The position numbers and the translations under genes are program-made. This document shows positions 46,558 through 58,800 of a stretch of 64,000 nt of DNA, piece after piece; the stretch's first letter is position 1, and every line of letters begins with the position of its first letter. The DNA comes from Eumeta japonica (taxonomy: Eukaryota; Arthropoda; Insecta; Lepidoptera; Psychidae): assembly GCA_005406025.1 (NCBI GenBank), contig BGZK01000491.1, forward strand, positions 62,001 through 126,000, written 5' to 3'. The notes beneath the pieces were generated by a model that had not been told where the DNA came from, did not search any database, and worked only from the letters and a program-made list of their open reading frames with translations.

Positions 46558-47512
46558 ATGTTACTAGCGATTATAATTTTGATTCTCGTCGCATTTGTTG
46601 TTTATCAAAAGAAAACTAAAGGTGTATGTACATCCACGACTCGCTTGGACGGGAAAGTGGCAATTGTGACCGGCGGAACAACCGGAATTGGGCGAGAAAT
46701 TGCGTTAGATTTTGCCAAACGTCATGCGAAGGTAATTATCGCCTGTCCTTTCCGTGACGAAGGAGAGGCCGCTAGACAAGAGATAATCAAAATGAGTGGT
46801 AATAGGGATGTGATTTATGAATTCTTGGATTTGAGCTCCTTAAAATCGACACGTGAATTTGCTAACAACATCCTGAAGACGGAGCCGAGACTCGACATCC
46901 TGGTCAACAACGCCGGCGTCGGCCTAGTCGGGGACTTCATGACAAAGGACGGCCTCAACTTTATTATGCAAGTCAATTACTTTGGTCATTTCTTATTGAC
47001 GTTATTGCTCCTGCCCTTGCTAAAGAAGACCGCATTCAGCAGAATAGTGAACCAAACTTCTGTGCTTAATGTGATCGGTTCGGTAAATATAAAATTCTTG
47101 AATGCCAAAGGATGTTGGAACACCCTACAATTGTACTCCAACAGCAAACTGTGTTTGATACTTTTTGCCAAAGAATTATCGAAGAGGATGAAGGGTAGCG
47201 GAGTGAGAGTCAACTGCTCAGATCCGGGAGCTGTTGGGACGAAGATATTTGAAAGCGGGTTAAATTACAAAATTCTGGGTAAATTTTTTACGACACTGTA
47301 TATACATAGTTTACAAAACACCTAGAGATGGTGCTCAAACTGCAATACACGTAGCTGTGGATGCAGGCGCCGACGTAAGTGGCGAGGTGTTCAGAGACTG
47401 CCGATTGACTAGAATTTGTAACAGGCAAGCGTTCAACGAGGAGCTATGTACCAAGCTGTGGGAAGAGACTATAAAACTAGTACAGCTTCAAGATTATGAA
47501 ATTCAAGTGTAA
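46558..47512 (+). CDS. Membrane-anchored short-chain dehydrogenase (retinol dehydrogenase-like), apparent frameshift
   Basis: This is an NAD(P)-dependent oxidoreductase of the classical SDR family, closest in layout to RDH11-14-type retinol/aldehyde reductases. Residues 1-16 form a hydrophobic anchor, probably in the ER membrane. TRLDGKVAIVTGGTTGIG carries the cofactor-binding TGxxxGxG (38-45). NNAG is at 117-120, the catalytic Ser at about 168, and the YSNSK active-site Tyr/Lys at 193/197. The first frame stops at 47325. The family's C-terminal part continues in the +1 frame as YKTPRDGAQTAIHVA to LWEETIKLVQL, ending at 47510-47512. Skipping one base in the T6 run at 47284-47289 would join them (317 residues). 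So it is a recent pseudogene or a sequence error; the gap (31 bases between GT and AG) is too short for an intron. It is intronless. Confidence 0.8.
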
Positions 47513-47553
47513 AAATATACCATATTTACTACAATTACTTTTAAGTATTTTTA

Positions 47554-47559
47554 AATAAA
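47554..47559 (+). terminator. Polyadenylation signal of the dehydrogenase gene
   Basis: AATAAA lies 42 bases after the C-terminal stop codon. Confidence 0.6.
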
Positions 47560-47574
47560 ATAATACTTCAGTAA

Positions 47575-50500
47575 TGATACTGAATATTCATTATGAGACT
47601 TGACTTTACCTTCAACATCGTCGATGTGGAATTGCGGACGTAGATAAATGACGGTTAAGGTGACTACTGGGTCTAGGCTAACAAAGGAGGTGAGGTTGCC
47701 TAGTTAGATATTTACATTTTATATAAACTATAAAAAACCACAAATGAAAAGAAGATATTAAAACTTTTTGTTCATTATTAATAAAATGTTCTTTATTTGA
47801 TGCATTACTGATATTAAAATATCCGTATATTATTAAAACTAATTACTGCTTTTTTATTAACTATTATCTAGTTCCTAATGTAATGAAAAAAGGAACATTT
47901 TTTTTTTATTACAAACTCTGAAAATGAATACTGTATTCGATACAATTTATATTCGGCACCGTCATTTTTTATTCGATAAATTTACAAAATTGCATAAAAA
48001 ACAACTTCTATTATGTATACTTTCATCAATATGTTTATTTTCCATGTATGTTGTAACATGAGTCTGTAAAAACATTTGCACTTTACTCTGTCTGGTACAT
48101 GGCATCGACCTCTATGCAATCTCATTGCGTAGTAAATGCATGACATAATAATATGTTCATTGTAGTCACAGCGGAACAGATAAATCAAAGTTCAAGAAAT
48201 GTTTACTTTGACGTAAAACAAGTAGTAGTAACGTAAAGCAAGTAGGTTTAGTATTATCTATGAAAACATTCTTCGTAAAAAGGGATTGATATTCGATTAA
48301 AATACTGTGTTCACTCGTTTTTACTCGGTTTTAAGTACTCAAATTGTTGCCATATTACGGAAACGTAGTCAGCAGATGAATCTGTAGTTAGATTAATTGT
48401 TTGGTATATTTAGATTTGACTCATACATGGTCTACTTTTTGTAAAAATATAGACCAAAATTAAGCATGCCTACAATATTGATTTACACTACATAATTCTA
48501 TTTAGTTTATTAATTAATCGTAACAACAAATTAGCATGCCACCGCTGGTATATCATCAGTACCTAATACTAAACTGTATTAGAAGTGTATTACACAAAAC
48601 CACGACCAGTCATTCAATGTACAATCAATAGCAGTTCGTCCTCAATTCATAAATTATTCTTCGAGATTGAGCACAATTAATGTATGATTGCAATCAGGAT
48701 ATAATTGCTTCATTTAATCGCATAATTGAAGTAGGCAGAAGTATAAGACATAAATATAAAATTTAGCAATATGTTGTAAGGCTAAATTTTACTACTAGAA
48801 ATACGCTTTTGCAATATTTTGTTACGTTTTTTTTTTTATTTGACTTTCAACAAATAGGTCCCTAAATGAATGTTCGTACCGCCGTATACATTGCTATAAG
48901 TCATAAGTAAAGCTGTAAATTAGCAATAAATATTAATATGCATATTAAATTAAATATTTATATTTATCACTGGTCGCTGGTATGTTGAACACACTAAAAC
49001 TATTACGTTCTCAACTGATAATAAACGTTGGAATTTTAAAGAATTATATATGTTTAAAAACAATAGCTTCGATTTAATATTAAAAATATTTGTTATTCGA
49101 AGTCTATTGATAATTCTTCTTTATTCCAAATAATTACATATCGTCAGTGACAAAAATTAAATCAAGTCGATAAAGTTTTAGGTCTAAAATTTTTTATTAT
49201 TTCTAAAGTTTCCATTGCCTCGATACTGCACTGCCCGTCTTAAAAAAAAAAAATCTATTGGTAGGGAAATAACCTCATCTGAGCGTAGTGATACCCCGGT
49301 ACACTGAATTCCATTATATTCATATTTCCATATAGGTTGAAATTCATGAAAATGCGCCGAAGGAAGAGAACCGAAGTATCACCTATCAAGAAATATCATT
49401 TGGAGTTTGACACGAGTGCAAGCTAAACAAGTAGTATTTTACATTTTGCAGTTTAAAAGTTAAGAAACCGTTTTCGCCGGATTTCTCGTGTTTTTCGCTA
49501 CAAAAAAAGTGCGTGCGTATAAAGTACACATGTCAGAAGTGAAACTTCTTTGGCAAACTAATTTTTAACTCTTGTTTATATTTATACGAATCTAAAACTT
49601 TAGATTTCCGAGACTTAGAGGAAGGGAGAAAGGAAGATACGTTCAGGAGGATATTTCTCAAGTCTGTGCCGTTTAAAAAATCGTAAGTGGCGCCATATCC
49701 TTGTCTATTGTCAGAAAAATTTCAGGAAAGACGACCAAGACGTTACATCACCTTGCATGAGGACAATGCACAGCGCGAATAAAATAATTTTTGTCTTTTA
49801 AAAAAATGTACCCCTTTCCGTACACAATACCAGCCCCTGAGAATGATAAAATATTTACTAAAAAACCAATGACTTCATTAGAGCTGTCACAGAAAAAGTC
49901 GTGAAGTTGTTGAATTCCTTCGCCGATCTTTTTATGTTTGGAACTGTGTGTTTCTATCAACTTATTGTTTGGTAATATTCTTTTTTATCAAAAGCATTTT
50001 TAGGGTTCCATACGTCCGAAACAAACCCTTATAGGAATACTAGTTTGTCCATATGTCACAGCCAAATTACCTCTGAATTTATTGGATCGATTAAGTAAAA
50101 AAGTTGGTTCACATATGAATTTATGTGATCCAGACACAGACGTATAACTTAAATACACGAATTTTTAAAATAAGGATCACTATTAGGCTTTTACTTAAAA
50201 AAAAGTTTTGCAATCTTTACAGAGTGAAATAGCAAATGACAGGGTTTATTGTTACGATGTTAAATATGTATTTTTATTTATTTTACAATTTTAAATAAAT
50301 GGTCTTATTTAAGAAAACACGAGAATATTGACCATACTCCTCTTACTTACGATACTACTGAGTCATAATTTTAAAAGAAATACTGAAATTAATTCTTTAC
50401 TTATAGATTAGGGGAAAATGTAGGTAAAAGAAGTTAGGATCAAAAAAATAACATGGTAAATCGCTCGATGCAGTGTGCACAAACTTACATTCGTAATAAT

Positions 50501-53500
50501 TCTAGTTGCCATTATAAAATCTAGATCACAATTAAGAAAAGTATGATTACATATTCATCATGTGGAACCCTTTCTACGAGAGTTCAGTCCGCAGTGGTTT
50601 AATTTTTTACAATACTTTAGTGACCGTGACGTATGAGGCTTTCAACCAGTTAGCGGGAAAATATGAATTTAACTCAAATTTACGAAGTAAGAAAACATTT
50701 CACAAAGGCTCATGTCTTTTTTAAAGTAGAAACTTATTAGAATACAGTATTCATAAGATTTTTGTTACTGCGTCAAAGTAGGATATCGAAATGATTGTCA
50801 TGTCATAGTCCAAACTTGTGTGATCGCCCGCGCATCCATTATATTAATATTAGCGACAATTTCCTTTCGTGTAGCGTCATTCATAGCTTTTTAACAGCCT
50901 CACATTTGCAACACTTCCGTCAATATCATAATGGTAGACATCCTGTAATTAAATATTTAAAATAATAGAATATGTCCTTCCAGACATTTGGAATGTAATA
51001 GGCATAATATTTTAAGATGATGATTTCGAAATGTCGGTGAAGGGATCTCAATTTTTCTCATAAAATACAAAGCTTGATTTCCGTTAACCCGATTCTTCGT
51101 GCTATCGACTTTGTCAGTTGCTGTTACATGATTTAATAACTTTTATTATAATATATGTATATAATCAAAGATACCTCCACAATGTCGCCGTGATTAACCA
51201 AATCAAATCAAACGCAACGCTGGTACTTATTATTAATGCTTTTCGTCAAATGAAAAGACAATTATATAGAATTCTATACTTATAATAAAACAGTGGAGTA
51301 AAAAAAATGTACTTTAAAAATATTTTTTACGAAAATCTACTCCTTATAAAAAAACATTGGTGATACATTTCATTAGTTTTTAGCATTTTCATGTCTGTAA
51401 ATTTGTTCGCGAACTTGAAGAGATGGAATTGAATGAAATTTAGTATGGCAATAGTTTATACCATAAAATAGATTTTGTCCCGTTTCACTGCGTTTTTTTT
51501 TCATTTTATTGTGCATGTTTTCAACAGAACTAAAATATAGATCGAGACCAGATATATAGCCTTTTAGAGATACGGGGGATTAGTTTTTTCTGATACTTAC
51601 TATCTCATTTATTTTCACAGACCTTAAATTAAATATTGCTCTACAAAAAGTACTTTCCTTTTCTTATACAGCTTTTATTTAACTAACTCATTTCGTTGTT
51701 TATTCATGTGTCTGTTTATTTAAAGTTTTATAAATCGTATTTCAAGCTCTGACGTCTAAACTGTCTGTAAAAAAATCCTACGTATTTAAACAATTCAAGC
51801 ACCTCAAACATCAAGAGGAGTACAAATACTGACAAGTGAAATGTCGTCAGGAACAATGCCAATTTATTATTGTCAAAAATTCAAAAGTGAAATTAGTATC
51901 GAAAAATCACTTTCATTTTGCACTATTATATTTGCATGATTTCATTTTCCCGTGATTTGTAATAGCAGTAGATACGACTAGCGTTATTTCGTAAAGTTCG
52001 AGCGTATCACCAGCTGGTTCCATTTGAAATATGTTTCAGATGTAAAATTGGCATAAAAATGATATAGCTTCTAAATATAAAATGAGATAAACACCCGTAT
52101 AAAAACTACGCTTTGAAATGCTGGCATAAGGACTAGGTTGTGGGGAAATTTCCGGTACTTGTATTATCCGTCCAACTCTTTACAAGATCGAAAGAATAAG
52201 ATACAATTTTTGTGCGTTTTGCAATAATAAAGCGTGAGTTAAAACATGAATTTATTAATTGTATAGCTACAAAATATAATGACATACATCGTATGAAGTA
52301 CAATATACGAAACATTAAAATATCTATATATCTCTTAAATAAAATATTAAAAAGATTTTGTATAATTAAATACCAGTGTACAATGTTTTATTCAGATGCT
52401 GTAAATACTACTTAGGAATATCACCAAAATTAAGATGATATAAGTGTTTCAGAATGGCAACGATAAATACGACAGCTCAAAGTCTGCTTTTAAACGATCT
52501 CTAAAATATCTATATCTTACTACGACGTAAAGCCCCATCAAAAGCTACCTTTTAAGCTTTACCTTTTGCTTTTTCCTAAATGCCAATCTTAAGACTTCTC
52601 CCTTGCACTTGTATAACTTACGAAGTCGACAGTTACTATTCTTTGGCATGTTTCTAACCTTCATTTTTTTCACATTTCTACTATGGGCTGAAGCAAGCGA
52701 TTACAATATTTTTATATTATAAAGTTCTCTAAAATATACGGATATGTCTATTTTCTACATTCGCACATATACCACAATATTTATCTGTAAATATTTTTTC
52801 TTTTGGAAAAGATTCACATTATTTTGAATTACGTTTTACGATGACAGGTTTTCTTATATACTAGTGATATAATTGTACTCGTCAAGCAGCTTATACAAAT
52901 TGTCCTCTCAAGTGTCTTGGTAATACACAAGTAACTAATTAATATATCTTTTTGGAAAGAATACAATTTTCAAAAGCAATAAAAGAAGAATAAAACTCTT
53001 CAATTTTCAATGGCGGCTTAACTAATCTAGAATTTTAAAAACAGACAAATAATATCTTTCCTATCGATATGTTTATAGCGAAAGTCTCAGATGGTCTTAT
53101 AGGAAAGAACCAGTGACGGCCAGATCTTTATTATTTTATGAAAGCTAAAAGTTTATGTATGTATGTCCCCTATACAGTTGAGAACAATTTCCAACTATAA
53201 AATTGGATTCACAGCGACTTTGGCAGGTAACAGGCAAAAAAGGTGTATAAAATTGCACCTCAAATTCGTTAAAGTATAAATCTCAGTTTTTATATATTTC
53301 ATTCGGAACAATATTAGAAATTACGTCGTCCACGCATTTATTATGGTTGCGAGTCTCTGGCAGACACCCTTACACTATAATATTTTTTTTTTAATTATAC
53401 CTACATTATGATAGAAAAGCTCAATTTTATACACGTTACTTAGGGAACTATAGAAAGGTGTTTCTTAAGTAGTCTGACAGTTTCAATAGCTCTTACATAC

Positions 53501-53540
53501 GTCAGACACATTTAAAGTCTGCCATAGCTGCGAGCACGAG
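47575..53540. other. AT-rich intergenic stretch, about 6 kb
   Basis: No exon, transposase or long repeat is recognised. Short open frames here are AT-rich and without domains. Confidence 0.5.
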
Positions 53541-53559
53541 GCAATCATATCCAAGTAGG

Positions 53560-53605
53560 GACGAGTTGCATAATGCATTCGGTCTATTTGCATTGCGCAT
53601 CTTCT
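53560..53605. promoter_or_regulatory. Cluster of octamer/TGCAT motifs
   Basis: The palindrome TGCATAATGCA (53567-53577) is followed by a perfect octamer ATTTGCAT (53586-53593) and GCGCAT. POU-domain factors bind such sites. No gene is adjacent, so an enhancer role is only inferred. Confidence 0.25.
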
Positions 53606-54834
53606 ATAGTTTATTCTGTATTGTGTGGGAAACTGGCACGTACAGTATACGTTTTATTTTATATTTGTGCAGTTTATGAAATAAATCTGATCCAATTTAA
53701 CAGCATACTGTCATGGAAGATTTATTAATGTGCTGTTTGTAAAGAAAAAGTAATGGCCAAATAATATTAGGAGATCAGCTATGAAATTATGATAGTAATC
53801 CTTTAAAAACTATCAGGTATATAATTATTATATAAAATTATTACACGTACTTTTGTGACTAGATAGCAACTGTATTAAGTCGGTTAAATTATTACATAAA
53901 CTTACGGCAAAGACGATATTGACAACAATAAAGCCAAGAACTGAGTAATATAATAAAGATAACTAAAATATCGAGACAACGATACAAATTATGAAAATAA
54001 CTTAATATTTCTTTAAACCCAATAATACACATTTTAAATCATATATTTTTATTTTGTATACAATGGCTATGAACATGATAAAATTATTTTTTCATTGGAT
54101 TCTTACTATCAAAATAATTGACCCCTCCTATAGTAAATAATATTTTATTGTAAGAAATCGGATTTTAATTGAATTAAATTTTTAAAAAAATTTCGTAAAA
54201 CTCCAAAACATTATAGATTATTTTTTTAGTTTTTTTGACATGAAAATTACTCTAAATGATTTATTGAAAAGTCGTCGTAAATAATTATATATAATGAAAT
54301 TTTCCGATAAATCCAAAAAAAAAAACAATTCAACACATAACACCTAATGAGTAAATGAAAAATGCGCAGTGACATAACGTAATAGACCGAACGCTGTATT
54401 TATTCGCACTTGCTTGAATATATTGCCGCGAGCTCGCCACTTATACGACACCACCGCAAACAACAGAGTTTCATCACGTCGGACGAAATGTACAAACTAT
54501 CGAAACTGTGGATACTGACGCAACATCTTTTGATAGTTCCCCAAGTAACATACATAAAATTAAGTTTTTACATTATAACTCAAGTATAATTACAATTTAT
54601 TGTGGTTTAGGGGCGTCTGGCAGGGATCCAGGGGGGTCGTGAAGGTCATAACCCTTGGGCTGGGTTCTACTATTGTAATCGAATTAGAGCCAGTCCTGAT
54701 TGAACCTTGTACGTGTGTCCCCTATAGGCTAGATTCACTCTTGGACAGAAGGTTGCAACCGTACTGCCCGAGGGTGCATTGTCTAACAATAAGCGGTTGA
54801 CAATGGACGACATGATTTTTAAAATTATTCCGAA
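53606..54834. other. Intergenic stretch with a GC-richer part
   Basis: It is mostly AT-rich. The stretch at 54390-54490 is GC-richer (GCCGCGAGCTCGCCAC). The stretch at 54600-54800 is open in one frame and GC-balanced, but its translation is not recognised. Confidence 0.4.
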
Positions 54835-54964
54835 TCTATACATATATAAGCGAAGTACCACTGTCTGACTGACTTGGGGACGTAAACGCTCACTGAGAAC
54901 GGATTTTACGAAAATCCTATCTAAAAAAAATGTCTACGCGGGCGGAACCGCGGGCAAAACCTAG
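54835..54964 (+). mobile_element. Short non-autonomous Helitron-like element
   Basis: It starts TCTATACATATATAAGCGAAG and ends with a CGCGG/CCGCG hairpin (54937-54941 and 54948-54952) followed by CTAG. It sits between A (54834) and T (54965), the Helitron insertion pattern. The GCGGGCGGAACCGCGGGC tail followed by CTAG is typical of lepidopteran Helitrons. No helicase or Rep coding is present. Confidence 0.6.
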
Positions 54965-54965
54965 T

Positions 54966-55664
54966 AAAAGATATAAAACTGAACTTTATACTTTAACGAA
55001 TTTAAGGTGCAACTGTATACACTTTTGCTACCTACGAAAGCCACAATGATCTGAAGTTCATATTCTGGGATCGTTCTTATGGAGACGTACACAAAAAATT
55101 TTCAGATTTTATAAAATAACAAAGGTATGGTCTTCGTGGGTTCTTGGGCTATTACGAATTTATCGGTATCTTTATTTATTACGTTGAAGGCAATTCCATT
55201 AAAGGAAACTTTACATTTCAACACAAGAACTTATAAATGTTTATAATAAGTTGACCATCTGTCAAGTCTTACACCCATGACCTAAATAACATTACAAAAG
55301 TAGCAAAATATTTAATCGAACACTATAACAGGTTTTAACTCGGCGAGTGATCGTTCATATAATAACATAACCACGTTTATCGGTTAGGTTCTAGATTTTA
55401 CTGCCGTTTTGTAACGATAATTTTATATGAGAGAATTGATATATTATGAAATTCTTGTTCTAACACTCGCGATATATAGGTGCAGCGAATAACGCAGCAT
55501 TATTCTTAAGCGTTTTAGGGTTGTAAGATTTTATAATAATTCATCTTAAACGAGAAGGGGCTTCTGGATTCAAAGGGAGACGCTCATCGAACTGTCCCCA
55601 AGTCAGCCGTCGCCTACGAGACGCCGCGTCACTCCGGCAAAGTGCTCGCGGCGAGGGCGGAGGC
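54966..55664. other. Intergenic sequence and probable NDRG 3' UTR
   Basis: Read on the minus strand this is downstream of the NDRG stop codon. GC-rich sequence at 55560-55664 is probably 3' UTR. No firm polyadenylation signal is assigned. Confidence 0.35.
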
Positions 55665-55853
55665 CTAGAGCTTGCGCGGCGGCGGCGACTCGGAGGTGGC
55701 CGGCGTCAGCGAGAGCCGCCTTATGTTGGGCTTGTCGTACTCTTCCATGGACATGGCGCGGGACATCCGGCGCTCGACGCCCGGCGGCGGCAGGGACGTC
55801 AGCAGGCCCTGCCCTTGACAGAACAGCAGCAGAGATTGCGCCACTTTCGCGGG
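55665..55853 (-). CDS. NDRG-like last coding exon
   Basis: It follows the acceptor TTTACAG. It codes PAKVAQSLLLFCQGQGLL and a proline/serine-rich tail with RRMS and RRLS sites, ending PPPRKL and TAG at 55667-55665. It is strongly GC-rich. Confidence 0.93.
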   Translation of the reverse strand, partial: PAKVAQSLLLFCQGQGLLTSLPPPGVERRMSRAMSMEEYDKPNIRRLSLTPATSESPPPRKL

Positions 55854-58800
55854 CTGTAAATTAAAAGTAATTAAATTGTAAGTATTAAACGAACAAAAGT
55901 ATTATTGTACAGTGATTTTTGAGTAGAAGTGTATAAATAGGTGAAACGTTTTATAGAGATTGGTAGTTTTGCTGCTGTAGTTTATAGTAGATGTAAAATT
56001 CGTGCAAAACGTCTAAAGTTATCGTTAAATAACAATAAATCCCACTCAGTAAGATTAACAAGCGCAGTGGATTTTATGCCCAAAAATCGTATCTCCATAA
56101 ACTTATCATATTATATGAACAAAAACATAATAACGTCCATATTGAATAAAATTCTTGATTACTTTGAATAACTTTTTTCCTTGTAATCATGAATAATAAT
56201 TGGTGAGAAAAATATATAAAATACAGTCAAAATCTTTATTATTATGGTAATATATTGTAACTGCTTCTTAATATTGCTTCTGCAAGTCCGATAAAAATCT
56301 AAGATTACTTACAGCTTCGCTCAGCACATCGCCAACTTTGTCGACTTTCAGTATAGTGACTTTGTCCTTATCTAGTTCTTTATACAGCTTCTCAACAACT
56401 GAAGAATAGGGACTCAGCATCCCCGTGACCAATAGGATATCCGACTGGCATCCTTTGAGGACGAGATCCTTACGGCTGGAGAAGATAAAATATCATTTAT
56501 CATATATCAATTGCTATTCCTCTTTCTTTTTCCAATAAATACATTATTGATAAATAATTGCTTCTTTGTCAATCGCATTTTAGAGTAAAAGTAATGAAAT
56601 GGGGTCAACTTAAAACTTAAATTGTTTACGAAAATTCATATCGGAATTGGAGGTAGATGAAAAATTAGATTTGGATGTTCGTCAAAAATAGATCACGAAC
56701 ACGCGACAACGCCTCTGGAGGCCGCTAGTAACAGCAAAGGACTCACGACAGGAAGGCTTTGACGTATTGCTTGATGTTGTGCGTGTTGAGGTTTCCACGC
56801 AGACGCGAGCGGTAGTCGTTGAGGGTGCGCTCGCGTTCGCCGAAGTCGCTGCCATCCGATATTTGCTAGGAACATAATAATGAAATATATTTCTATAACT
56901 TAATTAACATCTTTTAATTACTTCAAAGGGAATTCTACGAAAATAATGTTGAACATTCTTATTAAAATGTGTTTTAAATTTTATGTGATTTCACAAACCA
57001 TCTTCGTCGATTCAGTTTGACTAGTCATATAGATTTATTCAATACTTGCAATCGTTTAAAAAAAATCTATGTGTCTTTATTAAAAATCACATTTTCTTTT
57101 GGGTTTTTTTTCCAAATATTCTATTTTATTTCGTTAATATTCAGATAACACAACATTGCATTTAATATTATTGAATTTATTGCAATTTATGTTAAAACTT
57201 AACTACAGTAACATTATAACTAGGCATGATCATTTTGTTAAAAAAAAATGCTTTAGACATACATGACCGAATTTATGATACACCAAGAAGTCCTCTTCGG
57301 ATTGGGAAATATCAGCCCCGCGCCATCTAGAAAATCTAGTCCGGAAGGCGTCAGTGACCGACGCCGTGGAGCCTGTGCAGTTCACCAGGATCAGGCCGAG
57401 AAGTCTTCGGGGATGAGCCAAGCCGCAGCGAGCCAAGACGTTTGCTCCGGCACCTTCGCCCAGCCCCACCGCGTAACGGATTTGCAGGAAGTCCAACACT
57501 GTAATCAGGTCTTCTCCCAGCGTTTGTAGTGACGGGAATTGATACCTGCAGTGTGCGTAAAATAAAATGTAAATAAGAAATATGGTTTATTAATCGTCTT
57601 GATTGGTTTACAAAAGCGTGGGTTAGTATGACGCTTGGTTTTGAAATAAAAAGGTTTTAATTCGATTCCGATCGCCTGAAAAGTTTACGACTCAAATTTT
57701 ATTTCATGATACAGATCACGTTAAGGCTAATGGACGTAATTTACGTTGCAATCAAGAGATAGCAATAAATTATAAACTTATCTCGATGTGAGCCAGTTGT
57801 CATAAGTAATACATTTAACGACGCCATTGACAATGAGGAATATAATATATAAATTTCATTTCATACAAGTCATATTGATTTTTAGGTACGGTCACTAACT
57901 TAGCGTCAACTTTGATGTTTGTACTAAATTATGTTTACACGTATGATGTTATATATATTTTGCAAGCTTTTATTTTACTCCCAAAGTTCGTATGAAGAAT
58001 GGGATTCCTTCAAATTTTACATGTACATTTGAATCTACTTAGTCTGAACTTACAAGTTAATATTTCGAACATTTTTATCAATTCTGATGTCTACACAATT
58101 ATGTATAAGCTTGACCTGATGCTGCAGTCAAGAAAGTCTTCTTACGAAAGAACTCTACAATGGTTAATAGTTACGGCCTTGAAACTTTATTACAAAAATG
58201 ACTTTCATGATGAACCGAAGTTGCAACCAGGAGTGCCTCACCACAAATAAATTCCTCGACGATTGTTAGCACAAAGACGAAACTTAATATACACGTTCAA
58301 ATTTAGTAACAAAATATGATTTTCATCATATACTAACACTGCACCAAAGACTGTCATTTAACGAGGAAACTCCCCTTTTTTGAAATGTTAAAAATTAAGA
58401 GAACTTAATATGTATTGAAATGCATCGTCTAAAATAAAAATCCCAGTCACCACTTTGTGACACTAACTATTCCCCCCAAACAATTTTATAAAGCGGCTTA
58501 CAATGTTCCAAAGAATAACCCGAACAACATATACCAGTAGGTGGTAAGACCAAAATATCTCAAGGAAACAGCGTCAATTGCGTTTGTATACTACACTCCC
58601 ATGTATTGGAATATATATCAGAAAAATCACAACATATTGGCCGTTCATAATTACCTCTTTTTTTTTAATTGTCATGACTGAGAATCGGGATGCAAGTCGA
58701 TCTCCTTTAATTTAGGTAGTTAATAGCTCTTCAGAACAATAGATCGTAATAAAAGTTATTTTCAACGCTTCTGAAATTGTTTATTTTTCAACATTTAAGA

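Noticed and set aside
47279..47309. A 31-base intron that would repair the dehydrogenase frame
   Set aside because: It has GT and AG ends, but it is shorter than known insect introns and would delete conserved length. A single-base slip fits better.
57999..58250. 83-codon + strand frame inside the NDRG intron
   Set aside because: Some words look mariner-like, but no DD34D block or terminal repeat follows.
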